Of a stretch of DNA of 42,294 nt, positions 20,010-27,539 are shown piece after piece. Each line of letters starts with the position of its first letter. Position 1 is the stretch's first letter. The stretch covers positions 1-42,294 of the forward strand of contig JANZZL010000024.1 of assembly GCA_026419405.1 (NCBI GenBank), read 5' to 3'. The notes beneath the pieces were generated by a model that had not been told where the DNA came from, made no database searches, and saw only the letters and a program-made list of their open reading frames with translations. The DNA comes from Paracoccaceae bacterium. GTDB taxonomy: Bacteria > Pseudomonadota > Alphaproteobacteria > Rhodobacterales > Rhodobacteraceae. The translations under genes were made by a program, and so were the position numbers.

Positions 20010-20909
20010 TCATCGCACCGCCTCGCCCTGCGGCGCGAGCACCCGCACCCCGGGCATCCGGCAGATCCGCGCCCAGTCGCGCTCGAAGCGCTCGGCCAGC
20101 GCCGCCTCCGCCTCGGCCGGAAACGGGCGCAGGGGCGGGCCGCCCGCCTCGCCCAGCTCGGCCACCGCCGCGCGCCGGGCGGCGGCGTCGAAGCCCCCGG
20201 CCCGGCGCCGCCGCGCCGTGAAGCGCCTCAGCCCGCGGGCCGAGAGCGCGGCGTTGGCCCGCCGCCCGTGCAGGACGACCCGCCCGGCGAGCGGCGCGGG
20301 CAGCATCGCCGCCAGCGCCGCCTCCGCCGCCCCGGGCCCGTGCCGCCACAGCGTCAGCCGTGCCTGCGGAAAGGTCGCGCGCACCTCCTCGGCCACCTCG
20401 GGCCAGCCGCGCGCGGAGGCCGCGATGCGGCCGGCGTCGAAGGGCGGCATCTCGCGCAGGACCACGCATTGCGCATAGGCCGAGGCCCACCAGCCCGCAT
20501 AGTCCCGCAGCCCCAGGAAGACCTCCGCGGGCGGACCGCCGAAGAGGTCCGCCGCGGCGGCGAGGTTGCGCGCCGCGTTCGGATAGAGCGCTGCGGCCGC
20601 GAAGTTGCCCTCCATCGTGCCGATCAGGTTCTCCTCGCTGACCAGCAGCCGCCCGATCCCCGCCCCGGCCAGTCCGGCCAGGGCCCGGGCGACCTCGCGC
20701 CGGGCCGCCTCGGCGGCCTCGCGCGCGGCCGGATCCGCCGCCGCCCGGCGCAGGTTGCGCGCATGGTCGCGCCGGCCGGGCAGGCGCATCGCCTCGGGGC
20801 CCCAGAAGGCCGTGCCCGCGGCCGCGAGCTCTGCCGAGGCCATCCCCAGCGCCTGCTGGAGCGAGGTGGTCGCCGTGCGGTGGGCGCCGATGTGCAGGGC
20901 AAGCTCCAT
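20010..20909 (-). CDS. Sulfotransferase-like protein
   Basis: A 299-aa protein whose N-terminus, HIGAHRTATTSLQQAL, resembles the 5'-phosphosulfate-binding loop of PAPS-dependent sulfotransferases. A later LLVSEENLIG and the Arg/Trp-rich region around VFLGLRDYAGWWAS fit bacterial members. It starts 4 bp after the pccA stop, so it is probably co-transcribed with pccA. There is no obvious biochemical link to propionyl-CoA metabolism. The acceptor is unknown. Confidence 0.65.
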   Translation of the reverse strand: MELALHIGAHRTATTSLQQALGMASAELAAAGTAFWGPEAMRLPGRRDHARNLRRAAADPAAREAAEAARREVARALAGLAGAGIGRLLVSEENLIGTMEGNFAAAALYPNAARNLAAAADLFGGPPAEVFLGLRDYAGWWASAYAQCVVLREMPPFDAGRIAASARGWPEVAEEVRATFPQARLTLWRHGPGAAEAALAAMLPAPLAGRVVLHGRRANAALSARGLRRFTARRRRAGGFDAAARRAAVAELGEAGGPPLRPFPAEAEAALAERFERDWARICRMPGVRVLAPQGEAVR

Positions 20910-20913
20910 CGCC

Positions 20914-22938
20914 TCAGGGCTTCCCTCCGGCCGGCGGCGGCTCGAACTCCATGATCACGTCGTCCACCGCAAGACTCGCCCCCGGCCCGGCCGCGATCCG
21001 CTTCACCACCGCGCGACGCTCGGCGCGCAGGATGTTCTCCATCTTCATCGCCTCGACGGTGCAGAGCGCCTGACCCTCCTCCACCGTGTCGCCCTCGGCC
21101 ACGTCCACCCGCACCACCAGCCCCGGCATCGGGCAGAGCAGGAAGCGCGAGGTGTCGGGCGGCGCCTTCTCGGGCATCAGCCGGGCAAGCTCCGCCTGCC
21201 GCGGGGTGAACACATGCACCTTCAGGTCCGCGCCGCGGCTGCGGATGCGGAAGCCCATCGGGATCTTGCCCACCTTCAGCACCAGGGGCGTCCCGTCGAC
21301 GTCGAGCCGGGCGAGCGGCTGGCCCGGCGTCCAGTCCGAGGCGACGCGCTTCTCCTCGCCATCGGCGAAGCGCACGGTCGAGCCCGCCCGGTCGGCGGCG
21401 ATCGTCACCGGAAACTCCGCGCCCTGGAGCGCGACGACCCAGTCGGTTCCGACGCGGCGCTCGTGGTTGCCCATCCTGCCGCTGATCCGGGTGCGGCGGA
21501 TCTCGGCCACCCGGAACATCGCCGCCGCCGCCGCCGCGATCCGGCGCAGCTGCGCCTCGGGCAGCGTCACGCCCTGGAACCCGTCGGGCCATTCCTCGGC
21601 GATGAAGGCCGTCGTCATCTCGCCGGCCACGAACCGCGGATGGTCCATCACCGCCGAGAGGAACGGCAGGTTGTGCCCGATCCCCTCCACCTCGAAGGCG
21701 TCGAGCGCGTTGCGCATCTCCTCGATCGCCGCCTCGCGCGTTGGCGCCCAGGTGCACAGCTTGGCGATCATCGGGTCGTAGTACATGCTGATCTCGCCGC
21801 CCTCGAAGACGCCGGTGTCGTTGCGCACGACCGCCGTCGGGCTGCGGCTCTCGGCGGGCGGCCGGTAGCGGGTGAGCCGGCCGATCGAGGGCAGGAAGTT
21901 GCGGTAGGGGTCCTCGGCGTAGAGCCGGCTCTCGATCGCACAGCCGTCGATCGTCAGGTCCTCCTGCCGGAACGGCAGCGCCTCGCCGGCCGCGACGCGG
22001 ATCATCTGCTCCACGAGGTCGATGCCGGTGATCAGCTCGGTCACCGGGTGCTCCACCTGGAGGCGCGTGTTCATCTCCAGGAAGTAGAAGTTGCGCGCGC
22101 CATCCACGATGAACTCCACCGTCCCCGCGCTCGCATAGCCCACCGCGCGGGCCAGCGCGCAGGCCTGCTCGCCCATCGCCCGGCGCGTCGCCGCGTCGAG
22201 GAAGGGCGAGGGCGCCTCCTCGATCACCTTCTGGTTGCGTCGCTGGATCGAGCATTCCCGCTCGTGCAGGTAGACGCAGTTGCCGTGCCTGTCGGCCAGC
22301 ACCTGGATCTCGATGTGCCGCGGCTGGGTCACGAACTTCTCGATGAAGATCCGGTCGTCGCCGAAGCTCGAGGCCGCCTCGTTCCTCGAGGACTGGAAGC
22401 CCTCGCGCGCCTCGCGGTCGTTCCAGGCGATGCGCATCCCCTTGCCGCCGCCCCCGGCCGAGGCCTTGATCATCACCGGGTAGCCGATCTTCCGGCTGAT
22501 TGTGACGGCCTCGTCGGCGTCCGCGATCAGCCCCATCCAGCCCGGCACGGTCGAGACGCCGGCCTCGGCCGCGAGCTTCTTGGAGGTGATCTTGTCGCCC
22601 ATCGCCTCGATGGCCGAGGCCGGCGGGCCGATGAAGACCACGCCCTCGCGCTCGAGCGCCTCGGCGAAGGCGGCGTTCTCGCTGAGGAACCCGTAGCCGG
22701 GGTGCACCGCCTCGGCGCCGGTCTCGCGGATCGCCCGCAGGATGTTCTCGATCACGATGTAGGACTGGCTCGCCGGCGGCGGCCCGATCCGCACCGCCTC
22801 GTCGGCCATGCGCACGTGCAGCGCGCCCCGGTCGGCGTCCGAATACACGGCGACCGTCGCGATGCCCATGCGCCGCGCCGTCCGGATGACGCGGCAGGCG
22901 ATCTCGCCCCGGTTGGCGATCAGGATCTTCTTGAACAT
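20914..22938 (-). CDS. pccA: Propionyl-CoA carboxylase alpha subunit (biotin carboxylase/BCCP)
   Basis: A 674-aa subunit that carboxylates biotin with ATP and bicarbonate and carries it to PccB, which makes methylmalonyl-CoA. The biotin carboxylase domain (about 1-450) begins MFKKILIANRGEIACRVIRTA and has the ATP-grasp Gly-rich loop KASAGGGGKGM and the EMNTRLQVEHPVTE segment. The C-terminal biotinyl domain contains the modified Lys in EAMKMEN. I start at 22938 because an upstream ATG at 22959 adds only non-family residues. A strong terminator at 22986-23024 separates it from the upstream lipoprotein gene. Confidence 0.95.
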   Translation of the reverse strand: MFKKILIANRGEIACRVIRTARRMGIATVAVYSDADRGALHVRMADEAVRIGPPPASQSYIVIENILRAIRETGAEAVHPGYGFLSENAAFAEALEREGVVFIGPPASAIEAMGDKITSKKLAAEAGVSTVPGWMGLIADADEAVTISRKIGYPVMIKASAGGGGKGMRIAWNDREAREGFQSSRNEAASSFGDDRIFIEKFVTQPRHIEIQVLADRHGNCVYLHERECSIQRRNQKVIEEAPSPFLDAATRRAMGEQACALARAVGYASAGTVEFIVDGARNFYFLEMNTRLQVEHPVTELITGIDLVEQMIRVAAGEALPFRQEDLTIDGCAIESRLYAEDPYRNFLPSIGRLTRYRPPAESRSPTAVVRNDTGVFEGGEISMYYDPMIAKLCTWAPTREAAIEEMRNALDAFEVEGIGHNLPFLSAVMDHPRFVAGEMTTAFIAEEWPDGFQGVTLPEAQLRRIAAAAAAMFRVAEIRRTRISGRMGNHERRVGTDWVVALQGAEFPVTIAADRAGSTVRFADGEEKRVASDWTPGQPLARLDVDGTPLVLKVGKIPMGFRIRSRGADLKVHVFTPRQAELARLMPEKAPPDTSRFLLCPMPGLVVRVDVAEGDTVEEGQALCTVEAMKMENILRAERRAVVKRIAAGPGASLAVDDVIMEFEPPPAGGKP

Positions 22939-22985
22939 GTCCGCCCCTTTTCCCCCCATCCCGGCCGTGCCGGGCGCGCAAATGC

Positions 22986-23024
22986 GGAAGGGCCACCGGC
23001 GTGCGTTGCGCCGGTGGCCCTTCC
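22986..23024 (-). terminator. Strong hairpin terminator downstream of the small lipoprotein gene
   Basis: Perfect 16-bp arms (GGAAGGGCCACCGGCG and its complement) flank a TGCGTTG loop. The T-tract on the minus strand is weak (GCATTTGCG). Position between the 69-aa lipoprotein gene and pccA suggests termination or attenuation before pccA. Confidence 0.7.
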
Positions 23025-23076
23025 GGATGTCGGTCGTCTCTCTGCCCGGCCCGATCCCGCTTGCGGGCCTGCCGGA

Positions 23077-23286
23077 TCAGTAGCTCCGGCGGCAGAGACC
23101 GAGGTCGTCGCAGAACGCGCCCGCGCCTGCGCCCACCAGGGCGCCGGTCGTGACGCTGTTCTCGGTCGCGTCGGCGAGGACGGCTCCGGCCGCCGCGCCG
23201 GCAAGCGCCCGCTCGGTGTCGTTCTCCAGGCATCCCGCGAGCGGGACGACAAGCGCCAGGACGGCGCCGATCCTGAGAATGTGCAT
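23077..23286 (-). CDS. Small glycine-rich lipoprotein
   Basis: A 69-aa protein with a lipoprotein signal peptide ending LAGC (Cys19). It is followed by an Ala/Gly-zipper stretch, [19 protein letters not shown] and TGALVGAGAGAF, and a C-terminal tail with two Cys (CDDLGLC). Gly-zipper lipoproteins usually sit in the outer membrane; the function is unknown. GGAGG precedes the ATG at 23286. It lies upstream of pccA on the same strand and is followed by a strong hairpin. Confidence 0.78.
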   Translation of the reverse strand: MHILRIGAVLALVVPLAGCLENDTERALAGAAAGAVLADATENSVTTGALVGAGAGAFCDDLGLCRRSY

Positions 23287-23629
23287 GATGCTCTGCCTCC
23301 AACAAGGGTTCTTGTGGCGCAAGTATCGGCCGCGGCCCGGAGACTGTCAAAGCCAAACCCCGGGCGGTCGCCGACCTGTGCGGTTCTCTGCCTATACCCC
23401 GAAACGGCCCGACCCGGCAATAAAGCCGGCCTGACCCGGCAAGGGTCAGGCCGTAGAGAAGGGGAAGGGTAACGGTTTTGACAATCGCGGCGGATCGATT
23501 TGCTGGAGGGTTCCACCGCGCAACAACCTTTGCGCGATTCCCCGCTGCAGGCAAACGCCAATTCCGGCGACCGCCCGGCATCGGCTGAAATCCGCGCGTT
23601 CGCACAACCTATGCGCGAATCCACGGCCG
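23287..23629. other. Intergenic region with short direct repeats and an inverted repeat
   Basis: This 343-bp spacer upstream of the 69-aa lipoprotein gene is AT-richer than its flanks. It holds ACAAG-N4-CTTGT at 23302-23315, a terminator hairpin at 23427-23453 and two 18-bp direct repeats (CAACC[TA]TTGCGCGA-type) at 23524-23541 and 23605-23622, matching at 16 of 18 positions. I find no gene in it. Confidence 0.55.
23427..23453 (-). terminator. Rho-independent terminator of the 116-aa unknown gene
   Basis: An 11-bp stem (CGGCCTGACCC with its complement, GGCAA loop) is followed on the minus strand by GCTTTATT. It lies about 180 bp past the stop of the gene at 23630. Confidence 0.65.
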
Positions 23630-23980
23630 TCATTCCTCCTCGAAGACCTCGGGGAAGGATTGCCGCGCGCGCCGTTCGTCGATGCGCAGCAGCGCCTCGT
23701 AGCTCGCCGGATCGAAGGGGTCCGACGCGGGGACGACCTCGCGCCCGAACAGCCACGACAGACGCCCGGCGTCGAGGTTGCCGCGCTGGAAGGGCTCGGC
23801 GCCGAAATGCGCCCACAGCGCGGCCATGAACGCCGAATCGGCGCGCCGGTCCTCGGGGCGGCGGTCGGGATGGCGCTTGCGCGCCACAAGCGGCGTGGCC
23901 CCGCGGGGATTCGGCCGCCGGATGACGAACTGGAAATCGGTGCCGGGCAGCCGGCCCGGAAAGCCGCGGTGCTTCAGCAT
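23630..23980 (-). CDS. Unknown basic protein in the pcc locus
   Basis: A 116-aa protein that I do not recognise as a named family. It opens MLKHRGFPGRLPGTDFQFVIRR, has a basic stretch (residues 33-47) and then WAHFGAEPFQRGNLDAGRLSWLFGREVVPASDPFDPASYEALLRIDERRA. No signal peptide or membrane segment is visible. Its position between the lipoproteins and pccA, with a hairpin downstream, suggests a real gene, and similar proteins appear at the same place in Rhodobacterales as far as I recall. The function is unknown. Confidence 0.6.
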   Translation of the reverse strand: MLKHRGFPGRLPGTDFQFVIRRPNPRGATPLVARKRHPDRRPEDRRADSAFMAALWAHFGAEPFQRGNLDAGRLSWLFGREVVPASDPFDPASYEALLRIDERRARQSFPEVFEEE

Positions 23981-24019
23981 GGCGGCCTCCGCAGGGCCGC
24001 CATGCCAGGCCGCGACGGC

Positions 24020-24406
24020 TCAGCCGCGCGTCGGGTCCTGCCCCCGCTGATCCGGCCGGCCGCTGTCAGGCTGGTCGAGCGGCACGCAGCGGTAGCCGGC
24101 GAAGGTCGTTCCGGTGACCGCCCGCTGGCCGGGCGGGCAGCGCTGATCGACCGGCACGCACTGGTAGCCCACGTTGGCCGTGTAGACGCTCGACTGCCCC
24201 TCCGGGCACTGCTGCTCGCAGGAAGGCAGCGACTGTTCGTAGGGGGTCTGCGGGATGCGGCCCGAGGGCACGCAGCCGCCGACGATGTCGCCCAGCTTGT
24301 TGTAGACCGGCTCGGGGCGAATCGGCGCCGGCTCCTCCTGCTGTGCACAGGACGAGAGCGCCACCGCCGCAGCCGCAACCAGCGGCAGGATACGCATGAA
24401 TGCCAA
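24020..24406 (-). CDS. Cys-rich lipoprotein with internal repeats
   Basis: A lipoprotein of about 128 aa with the signal MRILPLVAAAAVALSSC. The mature part has seven Cys in loosely repeated units: CVPSGRI, GYQCVPVDQRCPPGQ and GYRCVPLDQ. GGAGG at 24416-24420 lies 9 nt before a TTG at 24406 but 18 nt before the ATG at 24397, so the TTG start is favoured. Its post-Cys sequence AQQEEPAP...PEPV is shared with the 41-aa lipoprotein just upstream (24545-24670), implying duplication of a leader module. The function is unknown; disulfide-bonded envelope protein is an inference. Confidence 0.7.
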   Translation of the reverse strand: MAFMRILPLVAAAAVALSSCAQQEEPAPIRPEPVYNKLGDIVGGCVPSGRIPQTPYEQSLPSCEQQCPEGQSSVYTANVGYQCVPVDQRCPPGQRAVTGTTFAGYRCVPLDQPDSGRPDQRGQDPTRG

Positions 24407-24473
24407 GGTTCTGTCCCTCCGAAGGAAAATCCGATGGCGCCACGATACACCCGGCGCGCGGAAACACTTACCG

Positions 24474-24511
24474 AAAAAATTGCGCGCGGCCCGGAGGCCC
24501 GGACCGCGCGC
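24474..24511 (-). terminator. Rho-independent terminator of the 41-aa lipoprotein gene
   Basis: The hairpin has 8-bp outer arms (GCGCGCGG/CCGCGCGC), one mismatch, a 4-bp inner stem and an AGGC-type loop. It is followed on the minus strand by AATTTTTTCGG. This is the best T-tract terminator in the window. Confidence 0.85.
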
Positions 24512-24544
24512 GACTCCGCTGCGGCAAGCCGCGCGGACGACCGA

Positions 24545-24670
24545 TCAGTACTTCTGCGTGACCGGCTCGGGCGTGACGACGGGCGCCGGAGCAGGCTCTT
24601 CCTGCTGGGCGCAGGCCGCCACGAAGGCCACGAGGCTGAGGGCGAGAAGGGTCTTGACGGTGGTCGACAT
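24545..24670 (-). CDS. 41-aa lipoprotein
   Basis: A short but convincing gene: AGGAG 6 nt before the ATG, a lipoprotein signal (MSTTVKTLLALSLVAFVAAC, Cys20), a 21-residue Gln/Glu/Pro-rich mature tail ending VTQKY, and a strong terminator directly downstream. The tail begins AQQEEPAPAP, like the larger lipoprotein at 24020. It resembles the very small lipoproteins seen beside pccB in Rhodobacterales; the function is unknown. Confidence 0.78.
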   Translation of the reverse strand: MSTTVKTLLALSLVAFVAACAQQEEPAPAPVVTPEPVTQKY

Positions 24671-24884
24671 GTTTTTCTCCTGGTTCGACACGCGGACAAG
24701 CAGCCGCCTTGCGGCAGAACTGCCCCCGCCCGCGCGGTGATTTGGGTCTTACCCGCAGTGACAATACCGCAACGGACAGCGAAAGCACGAGGCGCCGAGC
24801 GCAAGGGGCGCGCCTGTGACGTGATTGCATCAGGACGCCGCCCGGCCTCGGCGCGATCCCGCCGAATCCCCTGAAGACGCGCGG

Positions 24885-25247
24885 TCATTCCCATTCGCAG
24901 ACCCCGTTCCCGACGAGGTAGGAGCCGATGAACTGCGTCGCCTCCGGGTCCGGCGTGCCGCGCGGGACGGCCCGGTCCATCAGCACGATGACGACCTGCG
25001 CGATTCCCCCTTCCTCGGCCGCCGCGGGCAACCCCTCGGTCTCGCAGAGGAAGTCGAGGTCGGGCACGACCGCCGCGTAGTCGGTCCCCGGCAGATCGGG
25101 CGCGAGGTAGCGCAGCACCAGCCACCGTTCGCCCCCCGGCTGGGTCTCGACCAGCCGGTCGAAGGGCTCGGCCGCGAGCCCGGTGGGCAGCTCGGGCCCG
25201 GCCAGGGCGGGCCCCGCGACGAGCAGGAACAGCGCGGCGCGGATCAT
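24885..25247 (-). CDS. DUF6497-like secreted protein
   Basis: A 120-aa protein with a signal peptide ([19 protein letters not shown]). The mature domain reads [59 protein letters not shown] and ends NGVCEWE, with two Cys that may pair. It matches my recollection of DUF6497, found next to pccB in Rhodobacterales. Its ATG overlaps the pccB stop (ATGA), so it is translationally coupled to pccB. A role in the envelope is implied by the signal; no enzymatic motif is visible. Confidence 0.7.
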   Translation of the reverse strand: MIRAALFLLVAGPALAGPELPTGLAAEPFDRLVETQPGGERWLVLRYLAPDLPGTDYAAVVPDLDFLCETEGLPAAAEEGGIAQVVIVLMDRAVPRGTPDPEATQFIGSYLVGNGVCEWE

Positions 25248-26776
25248 AGCGGGATGTTGTCGTGCTTCTTCCAGGGGTTGGTCAGCCGCTTCGTCCTGAG
25301 GCTGGCGAAGGCCCGCGCCACGCGCCGGCGCGTCGAATGCGGCATGATCACCTCGTCGATGAAGCCGCGCTCGGCCGCGACGAAGGGGTTGGCGAAGCGG
25401 TCCTCGTAGTCCTTCACCCGCGCCGCGACCTTCTCGGGGTCGCCGAGTTCGCTGCGGTAGAGGATCTCGACCGCCCCCTTCGCCCCCATCACCGCCACCT
25501 CCGAGGTCGGCCAGGCATAGTTGAAGTCGCCGCGCAGGTGCTTCGAGGCCATGACGACATAGGCGCCGCCGTAGCACTTGCGGGTCAGCACCGTGACCTT
25601 CGGCACCGTCGCCTCGCCGTAGGCGAACAGCAGCTTCGCCCCGTGCTTGATGACGCCGCCGTATTCCTGCCCCGTCCCCGGCAGGAAGCCGGGCACGTCC
25701 ACGAAGGTCAGGATCGGGATCTCGAAGGCATCGCAGAAGCGCACGAAGCGCGCCGCCTTGCGGCTGGCGTCGATGTCGAGGCAGCCGGCCAGCACCATCG
25801 GCTGGTTCGCCACCACGCCGACGGTCGAGCCCTCGATGCGGATGAAGCCGGTGATGATGTTCTTGGCGAACTCCGCCTGGATCTCGAAGAAGTCGCCCTC
25901 GTCGGCGACCTTCAGGATCAGCTCCTTCATGTCGTAGGGCGTGTTGGGGTTCTCGGGCACCAGCGTGTCGAGGCTGGGCTCGATCCGCCCCGGATCGTCG
26001 AAGAAGGGCCGGACCGGCGCCCGGTCGCGGTTGTTGAGCGGCAGGAAGTCGAACAGCCGCCGCGCCTCGGCCAGGGCCTCGACGTCGTTCTCGAAGGCGC
26101 CGTCGGCGACCGAGGACCTGCGCGTGTGGGTCGTGGCCCCGCCCAGTTCCTCGGCGGTCACCACCTCGTTCGTCACCGTCTTCACCACGTCGGGGCCGGT
26201 CACGAACATGTAGGACGTGTCCCTGACCATGAAGATGAAGTCGGTCATCGCCGGGGAATAGACCGCCCCGCCCGCGCAGGGGCCCATGATGAGCGAGATC
26301 TGCGGCACCACGCCCGAGGCCATGATGTTGCGCTGGAACACCTCGGCATAGCCGGCGAGCGAGGCCACCCCCTCCTGGATGCGGGCCCCGCCCGAATCGT
26401 TGATCCCGATCACGGGCGCCCCGTTCTGCATCGCCATGTCCATGATCTTGCAGATCTTCTGGGCGTGGGTCTCGCTCAGCGAGCCGCCGAAGACGGTGAA
26501 GTCCTGGCTGAAGACATAGACCATCCGCCCGTTGATCGTGCCCCAGCCGGTCACCACGCCGTCGCCCGCGGGGCGTTCGGCCTGCATCCCGAAGTCGGTG
26601 CAGCGGTGGGCGACGAACATGTCGAACTCCTCGAACGAGCCCTCGTCGAGCAGCAGCTCGATGCGCTCGCGCGCGGTCAGCTTGCCCTTGGCGTGCTGCG
26701 CCGCGATCCGCCGCTCGCCGCCGCCGAGCCGCGCCACGCTGCGGCGGGCCTCCAGTTCCGCAAGGATGTCGTGCAC
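25244..26776 (-). CDS. pccB: Propionyl-CoA carboxylase beta subunit
   Basis: A 510-aa carboxyltransferase subunit that moves CO2 from biotin on PccA to propionyl-CoA, giving methylmalonyl-CoA. It contains the two crotonase-like halves: [56 protein letters not shown], and in the C half [26 protein letters not shown]. The frame extends further upstream, but the family start corresponds to GTG at 26776 ([12 protein letters not shown]), with GGAGG 6 nt before it. Palindromic TTTGCAAA operator sequence lies about 80 bp upstream, consistent with PccR activation. Confidence 0.95.
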   Translation of the reverse strand: MHDILAELEARRSVARLGGGERRIAAQHAKGKLTARERIELLLDEGSFEEFDMFVAHRCTDFGMQAERPAGDGVVTGWGTINGRMVYVFSQDFTVFGGSLSETHAQKICKIMDMAMQNGAPVIGINDSGGARIQEGVASLAGYAEVFQRNIMASGVVPQISLIMGPCAGGAVYSPAMTDFIFMVRDTSYMFVTGPDVVKTVTNEVVTAEELGGATTHTRRSSVADGAFENDVEALAEARRLFDFLPLNNRDRAPVRPFFDDPGRIEPSLDTLVPENPNTPYDMKELILKVADEGDFFEIQAEFAKNIITGFIRIEGSTVGVVANQPMVLAGCLDIDASRKAARFVRFCDAFEIPILTFVDVPGFLPGTGQEYGGVIKHGAKLLFAYGEATVPKVTVLTRKCYGGAYVVMASKHLRGDFNYAWPTSEVAVMGAKGAVEILYRSELGDPEKVAARVKDYEDRFANPFVAAERGFIDEVIMPHSTRRRVARAFASLRTKRLTNPWKKHDNIPL

Positions 26777-26851
26777 CGGCTTCCTCCCCCAAGCGCTCCG
26801 CCCCGGCGCGACCTTAGGCGGGCGCCGCGCGGGGGCAAAGCCAAACATCGC

Positions 26852-26873
26852 AACTTTGCAAAGTTTTTGCAGA
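26852..26873 (-). promoter_or_regulatory. PccR-type operator upstream of pccB
   Basis: AACTTTGCAAAGTT (26852-26865) is a perfect 14-bp palindrome containing TTTGCAAA. A second copy TTTGCAGA follows after 3 bp (26866-26873). The known PccR site in Rhodobacter sphaeroides is TTTGCAAA-N4-TTTGCAAA, so this is a close but not identical arrangement. Confidence 0.72.
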
Positions 26874-26938
26874 GACAAACCAATTAAATGCAACATCGCA
26901 AATCCCGGCCCGCGGGATGCGCCAAGGCAGGCGCCGCG

Positions 26939-26981
26939 GTGCACGCCCTGTGCACGGGTTGTGCACGGGTTGTGCACGGGG
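26939..26981. repeat. Four GTGCAC hexamers at 11-bp pitch
   Basis: GTGCAC occurs at 26939, 26950, 26961 and 26972, exactly one helical turn apart. The last three belong to a perfect tandem repeat TGTGCACGGG[T/G]. Each hexamer is itself a palindrome, so a dimeric protein could bind all four on one DNA face. Confidence 0.75.
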
Positions 26982-27117
26982 TCTGCCGGGGCCGTGCGCG
27001 GGCCCGGCCGGGGCCGCGCATGCCTGGGCGCGACGGGTCCGGCGGCATCGCGTCCTCTGGCGCGCCGCGAGCGGGGCGCTGTATACGCCCGCCGTTCCCG
27101 CAAGCGAGGCGCGCCCC

Positions 27118-27465
27118 ATGAACCTCCCCGTCCCCGTCGTCACCATCGGCCTGCTCGTGGCCTCCAACGTCTTCATGACCTTCGCCTGGTACGGCCACCT
27201 CAAGCACAAGGCGGCGCCGCTCTACATCGTGATCCTGGTGAGCTGGGGCATCGCCTTCTTCGAATACTGCCTGATGGTCCCGGCGAACCGGATCGGGCAC
27301 GGCTACTTCTCGGCGGTCGAGCTCAAGACGATCCAGGAGGTCGTCACCCTCTCGATCTTCCTCGTCTTCACCGTGCTCTACCTGCGCGAGCCGGTGGGGC
27401 TGAACCACGTGCTCGGATTCGCGATGATCGCCGCAGGAGCCTGGCTCGTGTTCCAGAAGTGGTGA
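27118..27465 (+). CDS. DUF486 / DMT-type small membrane protein
   Basis: A 115-aa inner-membrane protein with four hydrophobic helices (about 5-24, 34-54, 68-88, 93-112). The family-like segments are [31 protein letters not shown] and [14 protein letters not shown]. This matches DUF486, related to drug/metabolite transporters, with unknown substrate. A GAGG lies upstream of the ATG at 27118. It is divergent from pccB and is followed by the MFS exporter gene. Confidence 0.87.
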   Translation: MNLPVPVVTIGLLVASNVFMTFAWYGHLKHKAAPLYIVILVSWGIAFFEYCLMVPANRIGHGYFSAVELKTIQEVVTLSIFLVFTVLYLREPVGLNHVLGFAMIAAGAWLVFQKW

Positions 27466-27539
27466 GGGCCGCGGCCTGAGCCGGGGGCGCGCGCCCGCCC
27501 CGGTGGACATCGCCGCGCGGGCGTCCTACCTCTGGCGCC

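Larger units (their letters stand above)
26777..27117. other. pccB/DUF486 divergent regulatory region
   Basis: The 341 bp between two divergent genes hold the PccR-type operator (26852-26873), an AT-rich patch to about 26900 and the GTGCAC 11-bp array (26939-26981). They also hold GGGCG-N7-CGCCC around GTATAC at 27074-27090, 28 bp before the DUF486 start. No gene is seen. Confidence 0.6.

Noticed and set aside
20605-23605. Very long plus- and minus-strand frames (over 950 aa) across pccA
   Set aside because: They are shadow frames typical of GC-rich DNA. The pccA frame has full family motifs; the others are His/Arg/Ala-rich without domains.
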